DNA from: Methanosarcina sp. UBA5
GTDB taxonomy: Archaea > Halobacteriota > Methanosarcinia > Methanosarcinales > Methanosarcinaceae
Length of the DNA: 64,000 bases
Assembly (NCBI RefSeq): GCF_002505485.1
Contig: NZ_DAVG01000076.1
Coordinates: 7,976 to 71,975 of the forward strand
Reading direction: 5' to 3'
In this document: positions 18,453 to 27,299 of the stretch, one piece after another
How the letters are laid out: the number at the start of each line of letters is the position of its first letter
Numbering within the stretch: the first letter of the stretch is position 1
The notes under the pieces: generated by a model
What the model saw: the letters and a program-made list of their open reading frames with translations, nothing else
What the model was told of the DNA's origin: nothing
Database searches by the model: none
Made by a program: the position numbers and the translations under genes

Positions 18453-19250
18453 TTATTTAATGGCTGTGCCTTTAAAAAAAGTGTAACAAAACGTGCCTTC
18501 TTTCCCGGCCGTCCGGTAAAGGTCACTAATGCCTTTATTCCACGCTTTTTCATCGATCATCTTTAATTCCAGCGCCTGCTTCTTGACACCCTCGACCATC
18601 GCAGTGAAAGTATTTTTCGTAAATCCCTCTACAAGGTCAGGCTTACTTGAATCAACATATACCATTCTGGGGGAGACACTCACGTTTTTGAAACCAGCTC
18701 GATTCAATAGCGGGTAGATTTCTCTACCTATGAGGGAATTACCTCCCAAAAGTTCCTGGATATCGATCAGGCACTTTATTGCTTGCATAGCTTCATCGCT
18801 CCTGGGGTAGAAATAGCTTGAACCATGATCTCCCTCTATGACAGTTATCGTGCCCTCTTTTTTGAGTACCCTTTTCACCGACAATAAGGCGTCAAGAGGA
18901 TTTTCGAGGTGTTCAAGTACAAAGCATATAAAAATATGATCAAAAGTCTCGTCTTCATAGGGTAGATCGAAGATATTTGCCACCTGAAAATCAATATTCT
19001 CCAACCCCTCTTTTTCAGCCAATTGTCTTGCTTTTTCAACTGATTCACCTGAAATATCAATTGATGTGATGCTGGCATCAGGGCTGTTTCTGCCCAGTAT
19101 GACCGTCTGTGCGCCCACACCGCAGCCGGCCTCAAGCACTTTGCTTTCCGGAGGATATATAGTATCGTGATGCAATAGCTCAGTGAGTGTGTTTGCCTGA
19201 TCATGGAGTCGAGAATTTTCTCTATTAGAATATCCGTGTACGTAATCCAT
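18453..19250 (-). CDS. Class I SAM-dependent methyltransferase
   Basis: A 265-residue Rossmann-fold methyltransferase. Motif I is VLEAGCGVGAQTVILG, the acidic ribose-binding end of strand 2 is SITSIDIS, motif II is NIFDLPYEDETFDHIFICFV and the post-motif is LEHLENPLDALLSVKRVLKK. A C-terminal extension of about 100 residues (from EGDHGSSYFYPRSDE) probably shapes the substrate site. The start at ATG 19250 follows GGTTGATAAG. Substrate unknown. Confidence 0.85.
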   Translation of the reverse strand: MDYVHGYSNRENSRLHDQANTLTELLHHDTIYPPESKVLEAGCGVGAQTVILGRNSPDASITSIDISGESVEKARQLAEKEGLENIDFQVANIFDLPYEDETFDHIFICFVLEHLENPLDALLSVKRVLKKEGTITVIEGDHGSSYFYPRSDEAMQAIKCLIDIQELLGGNSLIGREIYPLLNRAGFKNVSVSPRMVYVDSSKPDLVEGFTKNTFTAMVEGVKKQALELKMIDEKAWNKGISDLYRTAGKEGTFCYTFFKGTAIK

Positions 19251-19497
19251 CTTATCAACCGAATTCCATAATTGCTTTTCCGATGCTAATCTGTCCTTTG
19301 ATGTATTTATGTGTACAGGAATTTAGTGCTAAACAAGCATTTTTTATAACTGTTCTATTTTTCTAAATATTTGGGAGTTTGACCAAACGTGAAAAAATAT
19401 TAGAATGATATACTCAAATTTAAAAATATATAACATTCTCTTGCATTCTTTCTCTTCGAAATGAAGATGCAACCCAAAATTAAAAGGAGGAAGAAAT

Positions 19498-20070
19498 ATA
19501 GCTAACAAATCTACGGATGTATGCCCTTATCAGATAGCCTGGACCCTTGACAACCGGGTTCGCAGACTTTTGCAAAACCCTTATAAAATCGTTGGCAAAT
19601 ATATCAAAGAAGGCCAGGTTGTTATGGATCTGGGCTGCGGGCCGGGTTTCTTTTCTCTGGCAATGGCAAAGCTGGTGGGTGAAAAAGGAAAGGTCATTTC
19701 AGTGGATATTCAGGATGAGATGCTTCAGATGGTAAAGCGCAAAAGTGAGCGTGAAGGACTTAGTTCTCGTATCGTTCTTCATAAAGCCCAACCTGAAAAA
19801 TTGGGCATCACCGAGATGGTGGATTTTACCCTGGCTTTTTATATGGTCCATGAAGTACAGGATAAAAAGAGTTTTTTGAGCGAGGTTTCTTCCCATCTTA
19901 AACCTGATGGCAGGTTTTTGATTGTTGAGCCTAAATTCCATGTCTCAAAATCCAACTTTGACAGCACTCTGGAAATTGCCCGATCCGCAGGTCTGGAACA
20001 GATCTCTGAACCTAAGTTTTCCTTCGATAGAGCAGTACTTTTGAAGCTTGTTTCCGGAAAAAAGGCCTGA
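19498..20070 (+). CDS. SAM-dependent methyltransferase with apparent ATA start
   Basis: The frame carries motif I (VVMDLGCGPGFFSLAMAKLV), the acidic strand-2 end (VISVDIQDEM) and FTLAFYMVHEVQDK. The residues before motif I (TDVCPYQIAWTLDNRVRRLL) are typical of this small methyltransferase family but lie upstream of the first usable start, TTG 19570. The frame reaches back only to a TGA and contains no ATG/GTG/TTG in this part. ATA at 19498-19500 sits exactly 7 nt after GGAGG, where the start should be, with a TATA box (AAATATATAAC) near 19424. Either ATA initiates or an ATG has mutated. The product from ATA would have 190 residues. Substrate unknown. Confidence 0.8.
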   Translation: MANKSTDVCPYQIAWTLDNRVRRLLQNPYKIVGKYIKEGQVVMDLGCGPGFFSLAMAKLVGEKGKVISVDIQDEMLQMVKRKSEREGLSSRIVLHKAQPEKLGITEMVDFTLAFYMVHEVQDKKSFLSEVSSHLKPDGRFLIVEPKFHVSKSNFDSTLEIARSAGLEQISEPKFSFDRAVLLKLVSGKKA

Positions 20071-20616
20071 TGCTTCAATATGCAGATGGCTGATCTCAGA
20101 TCTTTTTCAGGTATACGTTGAGAGTTTGTTGTTTTTAAGGGACGAGCTCTTGGCCTATTTCAAAAAATGGCTAGCCGATATTTATAATGTCTACTCTCTT
20201 TATGCTGAAGCACTATGTCTTCTTAAAGTTCAGTTAGGAGTAAAACTTAGGTCTAAAATTTAGATTTCATTAGTAATTGCATTTTTCATTATATGTTTTA
20301 ACAGAATGAGGAGTTTCGAGAATTAGTCTTCTAGCTTTTAGATTGATAACCATAAAACCGGCATAAATGACTGTAAAATCATAAATCTTTTTTTCGTATC
20401 GTGGAAGATACTTACAGTGTGTTATCGTATAAATTATCTGTGCAATGCTTCGAAAAATCAACAATCAGAGAACAATTATAGGCTTGAAAAAGACGATAAT
20501 ATTTTTCTGTGCACCTTTAATTAATAATCCGCAACATTCATATTTTGAGAAGACTTTCTAAATATTCAATGTAAGATTAGGGCTTATTTGTTACAGTCGG
20601 TTCTTGGGGTGATAAA
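20071..20616. other. Gene-free stretch
   Basis: AT-rich sequence without a supported gene. Short frames at 20048-20263 (plus) and 20270-20464 (minus) have no SD and poor composition. The last 15 bases hold the SD-like GGGGTGAT of the next gene. Confidence 0.45.
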
Positions 20617-21873
20617 ATAGTTAAACATACTGAATATAATTTCTTTCAAATTTTTCTTATTTTAATTCTATTTTTACAGGTATCAAATGTGGCAAAAGCA
20701 GCATCACCTGCAGAACAATGGAACAGGTCTTTTGGTGGAGATAAAGAAGATAGCTCCTGGTGTATTCAACAGACTTCAGACGGTGGGTATATAGTGGCAG
20801 GTATAACAGCTTCATACGGCAAAGGTACAGAAGGTTATCCGGACGCCTGGCTTATCAAAATTAATAATAATGGGAATCTGCAGTGGAATAAAACTTATGG
20901 GGGAACGTATTTTGATGAGGGTTACTTTACCCGACAAACCTCAGATGGAAGTTATGTGTTATCAGGTTACACATTTCCTTCGGGTTATGCTGAGCCTTGG
21001 CTGATCAAGACAGACAAAAAAGGAAAAGAGATGTGGAATAAAGTATCTGATAATATTACTCAAGGGGATTATCTTCAGTATAAGGCTGAACGTACTTCTG
21101 ATGGCGGATACATAATTGCAGATATAGTTGAGTATGAAATCGGAGAGGATGATGGTTTGCTTCTAGTTGATTATGATATTATAATAACTAAATATGATAT
21201 GAGTGGCAATCAGCAGTGGAGCAATACCTTTGGCAAAAATAATAGTCTTGAGACATTAAACTCTCTGTTAGATCCTGTTAAGCAGACTTCTGATAATGGA
21301 TACGTAATTGCCAGCACAACCAAATCAAATGACTCAACTAGTTATGATATATGGCTTATAAAAACCGATGAACATGGTCGTGAGCAGTGGAACAAGACCT
21401 TTGGCGGACCTATGGATGATTCTGCGTTCTCTATTTCATTGACTTCAGACAATGGTTATGTGTTAGCCGGAATGTATAATGATTCCTGGGCTTTTGAGAC
21501 TGACGGTGATGCTTTTATACTTAAAACGGACGTTGACGGTAATCAAGAATGGATGAAAATATTCTCAAATTGCACGCTATATTCAGTTCAACAGACTTCA
21601 GATGGTGGATATGTAGCTGCAGGCGTTAAAAATAGGAATGCATGGTTAGTTAAGTTGGCGGGCGATGGAGAAGACGCTATGTATGAAGCTGGAAAAGATA
21701 CTGAATCTAAGGATGGCAAGGATATCGAATCTGAGGATGGCAAGGATACTGAACCTGAAAATGGAGAAAGTATTGGATCTGGGAATATGTCAGACAGCCT
21801 CTCTGCCCAAATAAGATATTATATTTGCGATATCTTCAAGGGAGTTTTCCAGTGGGACTACTATAATACTTAA
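20617..21873 (+). CDS. Secreted repeat protein (TSDGGY-type beta-repeat), apparent ATA start
   Basis: About six to seven repeats of roughly 50 residues carry the core QQTSDGGYIVAG and a W-N-x-[ST]-[FY]-G-G word (for example WNRSFGGD, WNKTYGGT, WNKTFGGP), a likely beta-propeller. Each repeat has DAWLIK-like strands. The acidic C-terminus has imperfect GKDTESKD/GKDIESED/GKDTEPEN repeats. GTG 20689 is a poor start: it has no SD and cuts off an ideal signal peptide. Upstream in frame is FFQIFLILILFLQVSNVAKA, led by ATA 20617, 7 nt after the GG of GGGGTGAT. I therefore extend the gene to 20617 (418 residues). Likely an extracellular protein. Confidence 0.75.
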   Translation: MVKHTEYNFFQIFLILILFLQVSNVAKAASPAEQWNRSFGGDKEDSSWCIQQTSDGGYIVAGITASYGKGTEGYPDAWLIKINNNGNLQWNKTYGGTYFDEGYFTRQTSDGSYVLSGYTFPSGYAEPWLIKTDKKGKEMWNKVSDNITQGDYLQYKAERTSDGGYIIADIVEYEIGEDDGLLLVDYDIIITKYDMSGNQQWSNTFGKNNSLETLNSLLDPVKQTSDNGYVIASTTKSNDSTSYDIWLIKTDEHGREQWNKTFGGPMDDSAFSISLTSDNGYVLAGMYNDSWAFETDGDAFILKTDVDGNQEWMKIFSNCTLYSVQQTSDGGYVAAGVKNRNAWLVKLAGDGEDAMYEAGKDTESKDGKDIESEDGKDTEPENGESIGSGNMSDSLSAQIRYYICDIFKGVFQWDYYNT

Positions 21874-22344
21874 ACGGGAACTTTTCTTGAGAAGATTACA
21901 TTCATGCTTCTAGTGCAGTGTTGCAGGCTCCAAATCTTTTACAATCCCTGAGGCGCTCTGCGTATTCTCCTTTTTCTGTTATTCCAAACAAATTTTGGAG
22001 TATTTCGATCCATCGAGAGCGGACTTCTTTGCAATCAATGCTAGGAAGAATAAGAACCCGCATTCAATTAATAACAATACTAAAAATTCATGCATTTTGT
22101 TTAAATGTTTTAGTCAAACCTTATTTTAACTCCATATGCCGAGAAAAGATCACTTTGCTATACAAAAATAGCTATGCTACTTTATTTCTTGCTTGTTTTC
22201 TATTATTAAAGTGTCCTTAATAAGAATTGCTTAGCTATAACGTAACTTTTTTAAATTAATAATTAAGTAAAAAAGCATATATAGTAATACATACGATAAA
22301 TAATGTAATATTTATGAACGAAGTTAAACTATCTGGTGGGTGAT
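21874..22344. promoter_or_regulatory. Intergenic region upstream of nikR
   Basis: No gene supported. The last 100 bases are very AT-rich with TATA-like sequences (for example GCATATATAGTAATAC around 22275-22290), the probable nikR promoter, followed by the SD GGTGGGTGAT at 22334-22344. No clear palindromic operator was seen. Confidence 0.4.
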
Positions 22345-22764
22345 ATGATAGAAATAGAACTTATGAGGATAGGGGTCTCTCTTCCCGACACTCTTCTGAG
22401 TAAATTTGATGAAATCGTTGAGAAAAGAGGTTATTCTTCCCGCTCGGAAGGCGTGAGAGATGCTATCAGGAATTATATTTCTCATTACGAATGGATAAAT
22501 GACGTTAAAGGCGATCGTACAGGAACAATTGCGGTTATCTATGATAACACGAGAAAAGGCCTTTCAAATGTTTTAATAAATATCCAGCACAATTATTCTC
22601 ACCTGATAAGATCTTCAATGCATGTTTACCTTGATCGTGAAAATTGTTTTGAACTAATTTTTCTCAATGGAAAAGGTGAAGATATAACGGAACTTGCTGA
22701 ATCCATAATAGCCTTGAAAGGAGTTAAATTCTCAAAACTTACAACCATATCTTTAAATAAATAA
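22345..22764 (+). CDS. nikR: NikR-like nickel-responsive regulator with one altered metal ligand
   Basis: A ribbon-helix-helix repressor of the NikR family (139 residues). The N-terminal DNA-binding part is MRIGVSLPDTLLSKFDEIVE plus RGYSSRSEGVRDAIRNYI. The C-terminal ACT-like nickel domain holds NYSHLIRSSMHVYLDRENC. Compared with the family ligands (His76, His87, His89, Cys95 in E. coli numbering), the first, second and fourth are present but the third is Tyr (HVY instead of HVH), so square-planar Ni(II) binding may be altered. No nickel transporter genes are adjacent, although NiFe hydrogenase genes lie 15 kb away. The start is ATG 22345 after GGTGAT. Confidence 0.88.
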   Translation: MIEIELMRIGVSLPDTLLSKFDEIVEKRGYSSRSEGVRDAIRNYISHYEWINDVKGDRTGTIAVIYDNTRKGLSNVLINIQHNYSHLIRSSMHVYLDRENCFELIFLNGKGEDITELAESIIALKGVKFSKLTTISLNK

Positions 22765-22996
22765 TTATATAAATAAACATAGCCTTCCTTTTTAAGAGGC
22801 TCCTGCCTGGATGAATTTATAAATTATTGACATACTGAATAAAATAGGGAATTTTTAATTTTAATTTGAACGCGAAAACACCTGAAATTCCCCACCTGCT
22901 GCACATACAGGTGAAGAATTCAGGAGTTGTGCTTTCAATTCACAGATTTAGGAGGCTTTTCTATTTTTGTCTGTTTGTCTGTTCGCTTAGACATAG

Positions 22997-23128
22997 ATGA
23001 ATATGATGAACTTATATTTAATACTTTTCGTTATTTTTATCATATTTAATGTTATTATATCAACCATATGTATTACCAATATAAGGTCAACATCAAGAAA
23101 AAAGTATCTTAACTTTTATAGTAGCTGA
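22997..23128 (+). CDS. Possible small membrane peptide (43 aa)
   Basis: The frame ATG 22997 to TGA 23128 encodes one strong hydrophobic helix (NLYLILFVIFIIFNVIIST) followed by a basic tail (RSTSRKKYLNFY). The layout fits a real single-pass peptide. No SD, so it would have to be leaderless. No family known. Confidence 0.35.
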   Translation: MNMMNLYLILFVIFIIFNVIISTICITNIRSTSRKKYLNFYSS

Positions 23129-23146
23129 AAAGTATGAAGTCAATAA

Positions 23147-23380
23147 GAAAGAAACTTTCATAACCCCTTTAAGCAACACTATAACCTGATTAAAAACGAC
23201 CTTCCTCTTTATAGTTTGAAACCTGACCAAGTATCAAGGTTTTTAAATGAAGCGGGTTTTGAGATGATTAATATTGAGCGTATGGATGCCCTATGTCGTT
23301 CTGCTAGGAAAAAAGGGAACTTGCTGGATAAGCTCGACTATGCCCATCCTATATACCCTATAAATGCTGTTAAAAAGTGA
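23147..23380 (+). pseudogene. 3' remnant of a methyltransferase gene
   Basis: The frame has no start (stop codons just upstream) but reads as the C-terminal part of a SAM-dependent methyltransferase: NFHNPFKQHYNLIKNDLPLY, then LKPDQVSRFLNEAGFEMINI and a tail LDKLDYAHPIYPINAVKK. The NPF-H motif and the LKPDQV/FLNEAGFE helix are typical of methyltransferase ends. The catalytic half is missing. Confidence 0.6.
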
Positions 23381-23716
23381 TTTTTATATTCTTGGACTTG
23401 TGAAGTAAGAGGTCCTACTCTATCTTTCAGATTTTACTCTACCATAGATCATTAAGGTCCTTAAAAAATGGTCCAATTTTTAGGATTAGTGAGCTTTATT
23501 ACTATGGGAGCGCAGAGGGTCACGAATACCCTGACCTTTACAGGTTGCCCGATAATTACTAATGGTAACAATTTAATTTCTTCTTTTTCGATTTAAAGGC
23601 TTTGTACACCTTATTTTTTGTATGTTTTTGCTCTGAAATTGAATTGTCGGACAGCCTGTTTAGGGTGGGGTGGCCGCATGCAATTTAATTTTTACAGAAA
23701 AGTTATTTTTATCCTG

Positions 23717-23789
23717 GAGCCTATCCGAAAAGTCAATAATGAATGTTGTAAAGATACATTAGGTCATAACAAATTCAGCTGGATAGCTC
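23717..23789. mobile_element. MITE-like element, family B, short degenerate copy
   Basis: Begins GAGCCTATCCGAAAAGTCAA and ends CTGGATAGCTC, the same ends as the fuller copy at 24225-24354 but only 73 bp long. It lies in the spacer before the DUF1330 gene. The rest of 23381-23820 holds nothing I recognise. Confidence 0.5.
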
Positions 23790-23820
23790 ATTCAATTGTC
23801 TGCTAAAAGGAAGGAAAAAA

Positions 23821-24120
23821 ATGTCCGTTTATATGATAATCGAAATCAAAGTCATGAATCATGAAATGTATACTAAATATGTAGAAAAAGTTCCAGAAAT
23901 TGTAAAAAATTACGGAGGCAGGTATCTGGTTAGGGGAAATGAGGTTATTCCAATGTTTGGAAATTGGAATCCCGAGAGAATAGTCATAATTGAGTTTGAA
24001 ACCGAAGAACAGTTAAAAAATTGCTTTAATTCTGCGGAATACCTGAAGATTGCACCCTTCAGAGAGAATTCTACGATTACAAAATCAGTAATAGTCAAAG
24101 GATATTTGCCATCAGAATAA
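23821..24120 (+). CDS. DUF1330-family protein
   Basis: A 99-residue dimeric alpha/beta-barrel type protein of the DUF1330 family. Family marks are YMIIEIKVMNHEMYTKYVEK, GGRYLVRGNEV, the conserved PERIVIIEFETEEQLKNCFN and SAEYLKIAPFREN before a strand ending in VIVKGY. The length is typical. The biochemical role of the family is not settled. The start at ATG 23821 follows AGGAAGG. It stands alone between two family-B MITEs. Confidence 0.88.
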   Translation: MSVYMIIEIKVMNHEMYTKYVEKVPEIVKNYGGRYLVRGNEVIPMFGNWNPERIVIIEFETEEQLKNCFNSAEYLKIAPFRENSTITKSVIVKGYLPSE

Positions 24121-24224
24121 TTTCAATTTCAGCTAGAATCTAAAATATGCTGTTTTTAAACTGACTTATCATTTTTAACCAATTTGTAGTATTTGGGAGA
24201 CAACTCACGGACGAGATCGATTAA

Positions 24225-24354
24225 GAGCCTACACGAAAAGCCAATCGTGGTATGTTGTAAATTTCACAACATGCCTAGAATATTGAGTATTTGTTCCGGT
24301 TCTATATATTGCCTATTGATATTAGTAGGTCCATAACACTTTTCGGATAGGCTC
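24225..24354. mobile_element. MITE-like element, family B, full copy
   Basis: A 130-bp element with inverted ends GAGCCTACACGAAAAG and CTTTTCGGATAGGCTC. An internal hairpin (TGTTGTAAATTTCACAACA) is visible. No coding capacity. The partner copy lies 450 bp upstream on the other side of the DUF1330 gene. Confidence 0.75.
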
Positions 24355-24422
24355 CTGAATTAAATCATACCGTGAAGGCATATATCTACATATGGACTCA
24401 AAAAGCCATTGAAGGTGACTAA

Positions 24423-24515
24423 ATTGGAAAATGTGAAAGTTGCGGAAAAGAAGTTGAGAATTCAATAAAAATCAAAGGGCAAAAGCTTTGCATTGAATGT
24501 CCCGTTAAAGCCTAA
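24423..24515 (+). CDS. 30-residue zinc-ribbon peptide with apparent ATT start
   Basis: The frame encodes GKCESCGKEVENSIKIKG then QKLCIECPVKA and stop: a four-Cys CxxC...CxxC zinc ribbon. A TAA immediately precedes the frame, and there is no ATG, GTG or TTG in it. The first codon, ATT 24423, lies 7 nt after the GG of AAGGTGACT, and a TATA-like CATATATC sits about 40 nt upstream at 24378-24386. Promoter, SD, spacing and Cys pattern all fit a real gene with a non-standard start. Zinc binding is inferred from the Cys pattern; function unknown. Confidence 0.6.
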   Translation: MGKCESCGKEVENSIKIKGQKLCIECPVKA

Positions 24516-25023
24516 AAAGACATTGACCCCGACAGTCTTAATTTCAGTTCATGCATATAATTATTATCAGAACAGACTTTTCAGCTCTCCTTTTTTTAAA
24601 GTCTGCCGTGTCTTTTCTTTAAAATCTGGCTTTTTGGATTTTTTTGGATTTTTTGTCCAGCAATTTGAACATTAGTAGCTTTGAGCCTGCCAAAAATAAT
24701 TCTTTGCACAATTTTTCCTTTTCCTTCTGGATCGATTTCCCCCAATATTTACCCCCTGGAGGTTTCACAGGCATTGGATTGCTCGGTCATTATTTTCAGA
24801 CAGAAGCAATATAAGAGCCAGATAAAGCCAGATATATACTAGCTTAATTTCCTGAAAAGCTGAAATGGTTACGTTAAAATAAATCGCTTATGTTATACTG
24901 TTCATTACTTTAGTTCTTTGACATTACGGTAGAGAAAAATTAATCATAGGGCAAGTATAATTTAAGCCAGATATAATTAAAAATGTGATATTCTTATTCC
25001 AAATTATTTTTGGAGTGTCCTTC
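24516..25023. other. Gene-free stretch upstream of galU
   Basis: T-rich sequence follows the zinc-ribbon peptide (a possible terminator around 24590-24660). AT-rich sequence near 24940-24985 may hold the galU promoter. No gene supported. Confidence 0.4.
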
Positions 25024-25956
25024 TTGACCGTTAAAAAAGCGCTTATTCCGGCGGCTGGCCTTGGAACCCGTTTCCTGCCTGCCACCAAGTCGATGCCTAA
25101 AGAAATGCTTCCTATTATTGACACACCTGTGATCCACTACGTTGTAGAAGAAGCCATTGCCTCGGGAATTGAGGATATTATCATTATCACAGGCAGAGGT
25201 AAAAGGGCAATTGAAGACTATTTCGACGATTCTCCTGAACTCGAGATGCACCTTGCTAAAAAGCATAATACTGAACTTCTTAAGCTTGTCAGGGACGTTT
25301 CTTCCCTTGTGGATATTCACTATATCCGCCAGAAAGAGCCAAACGGGCTCGGGGATGCAGTCCTCAGGGCAGAAAACCATATTGGAGACGAACCTTTTGC
25401 CGTGCTCTTAGGGGATGACATCATTGTGAATGACAAGCCCTGCACTGCTCAGCTCATTGAAAATTTTGAAAAATACGGGAGATCTACACTCGCAGTAGAA
25501 GAAGTTCCTTATGACAAACTAAGCAGCTACGGAATTATAAAGGGAAAGCCACTCTGCGAGTCACTCTATATGCTTGAGGACATTGTCGAAAAACCGTCTC
25601 CTGAAAATGCTCCTTCCAATCTGGGCGCAATAGGCCGCTACGTTTTTACCCCTGAAATATTTGACTGTATAAAAGAAGTCGGGACCGGGGTAGGAAACGA
25701 AATCCAGCTTACTGACGGGATCCGGGCCCTTAACAGGTCGCAGATAATCTATGCCTGCAGGTTCAAAGGGAAAAGGTTCGATACAGGTGACAGGCTAGGG
25801 TACGTAAAATCAATAGTGGATTTCGCTCTTGCAAACGAAAACCTCAGGGAAGACGTACTCGAATACCTGAGGAAAATCCTTGAAGCCGAAGATGGCACAG
25901 AACAGGGGAAAGTCGATATGATAAAAGAGCCGTCGGTTGACAAGATCACAACTTGA
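25024..25956 (+). CDS. galU: UTP--glucose-1-phosphate uridylyltransferase
   Basis: Makes UDP-glucose from UTP and glucose-1-phosphate for glycan and surface polysaccharide synthesis. The 310-residue protein has the nucleotidyltransferase signature KKALIPAAGLGTRFLPATKS with KEMLPI at the N-terminus, the metal-binding FAVLLGDDII, the conserved EKPSPENAPSNLGAIGRYVF region and the substrate loop KRFDTGDRLGYVKS. The start is TTG 25024 (LTVKKAL) after GGAG; the upstream extension to 24985 is unlikely. The length matches bacterial GalU. Monocistronic as far as visible. Confidence 0.93.
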   Translation: MTVKKALIPAAGLGTRFLPATKSMPKEMLPIIDTPVIHYVVEEAIASGIEDIIIITGRGKRAIEDYFDDSPELEMHLAKKHNTELLKLVRDVSSLVDIHYIRQKEPNGLGDAVLRAENHIGDEPFAVLLGDDIIVNDKPCTAQLIENFEKYGRSTLAVEEVPYDKLSSYGIIKGKPLCESLYMLEDIVEKPSPENAPSNLGAIGRYVFTPEIFDCIKEVGTGVGNEIQLTDGIRALNRSQIIYACRFKGKRFDTGDRLGYVKSIVDFALANENLREDVLEYLRKILEAEDGTEQGKVDMIKEPSVDKITT

Positions 25957-26333
25957 GAGTGTGGGAATTTCGGCGAAGAATGAGAAATTGAGCGAAAAGT
26001 CAGAACTTAAAAAATGAGATCGAGGTTATATGGTATTGCCTTGAAGTTTCTCCTGCCTTGGAGTTTCTCATATTTCACTCCGCACACACGTGAAAGATAT
26101 TTCCCAAAGTTATAAAGTTCGCTTATTAATAAAGGAAAAACTCCTAGTCTTTATCACTGGACATTCTCTTTGTCAAGATTTCAAGTGCTGTGAAGCATAA
26201 GACTGTTGATTATATCTTGAGAGTAAGAGAGAGGTAAAAGAGGGGAAAAAAGAAGAGAAGTAAAGACAAGTAATTATAATGTTAGAAAAGTTGAAAAGAT
26301 AATAAAAAAATAATTAAAAGGACGAAGGCCCTT
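25957..26333. other. Spacer between convergent galU and mch
   Basis: No gene seen. Purine-rich, A-rich sequence precedes the mch stop (26230-26320). Terminators for both genes probably lie here, but no single strong hairpin stands out. Confidence 0.4.
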
Positions 26334-27299
26334 TTAAACCTGCCTGATTCCGAAGGACTGAAGCAGGATTTCAGGATAGAGCCCGCCGCTGGAGATAGTT
26401 TTAGTGCTCTTAAGGTCATTTACCGTAAGCCTTGCAGGGGCAAACATTCCCGCGTCAACCTTAAAGAAGTCAAAGTCTGCTTCTTTAAAGGTCTGGTAGA
26501 AAGGCTTTCCAAAGTTTCGGGAGGTTGTGGAAGGCACCTTCTTTACGAATTCCTCAAGTTCTGTCAATTCTCCGTCGAAGCGGACCGTATAGTTGGTTTC
26601 CCCACAGTAGATCACACAATCATTGGTCGAGCCCATGCACTGTACATCATTTCCGACAACAGGAGCAATTGGAGCAACCCCATATCCACTTTTAATGCAG
26701 TTGATGTCAAAACCGACGGATTCAAACTTATGGATTCCAGTCTCTACAACGCGGGCCGAGATCTGGACAGAACCAGCAATAGAGGCAGTAGGAGCAACAG
26801 CAATCATTACATTCTCAGGGTCTACGCTGCAGTGTTTTGCAATATACTCAGCAACTCTCTCATCAGGAAGCTTATCGGATTCCATGACAAGGACTGCGGC
26901 TTCAAAGTCATCTTCATACCCGATTTCCTCATAGAGCTCTTTAGGTTTTAAGCCAAGGGCACGTGCAGGGCCCGAACCCATTCCAAAGTAATTGCCTACG
27001 GAGATTCTCCAGCCTGCATACTGCGAAGCCATACAGGCAATTACAGGATTGTCAGTAGCTACTTGGATAGCAGGCCATTTGAGACCGTTCAGGTCAAAAG
27101 TAGTGTATTTAAGATCGGCCAGATCTGCTAGGCAGAGCCTCGCGAGGTACATTCCAACTTCATATCCGCCCTCTGCTTTAACTCCACAATCAATAACCGT
27201 AGCCCCATTATTGAGCTTGAATACTTCAGTTTTCAGGTCTTCGCTCCAGTCGAGCATCTCTTCGATGACGTATGATCCCATTTCGTTGACGCTTATCAA
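26334..27299 (-). CDS. mch: Methenyltetrahydromethanopterin cyclohydrolase
   Basis: Interconverts N5-formyl- and N5,N10-methenyl-tetrahydromethanopterin (or sarcinapterin) in the C1 branch of methanogenesis. The 321-residue protein matches the family throughout: LNNGATVIDCGVKAEGGYEV, NPVIACMASQYAGWRI, the signature GSGPARAL, IAVAPTASIAGSVQISARVV, KSGYGVAPIAPVVGND and MGSTNDCVIYCG. The start is TTG 27299 (MISVNEMGS), exactly 7 nt after the GG of AAAGGTGATAAT. It stands alone, as usual in Methanosarcina. Expected to be strongly expressed. Confidence 0.97.
   Translation of the reverse strand: MISVNEMGSYVIEEMLDWSEDLKTEVFKLNNGATVIDCGVKAEGGYEVGMYLARLCLADLADLKYTTFDLNGLKWPAIQVATDNPVIACMASQYAGWRISVGNYFGMGSGPARALGLKPKELYEEIGYEDDFEAAVLVMESDKLPDERVAEYIAKHCSVDPENVMIAVAPTASIAGSVQISARVVETGIHKFESVGFDINCIKSGYGVAPIAPVVGNDVQCMGSTNDCVIYCGETNYTVRFDGELTELEEFVKKVPSTTSRNFGKPFYQTFKEADFDFFKVDAGMFAPARLTVNDLKSTKTISSGGLYPEILLQSFGIRQV

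Noticed and set aside
20689..21873. GTG 20689 as the start of the secreted repeat protein
   Set aside because: No SD, and it would delete a well-formed signal peptide encoded immediately upstream in the same frame.
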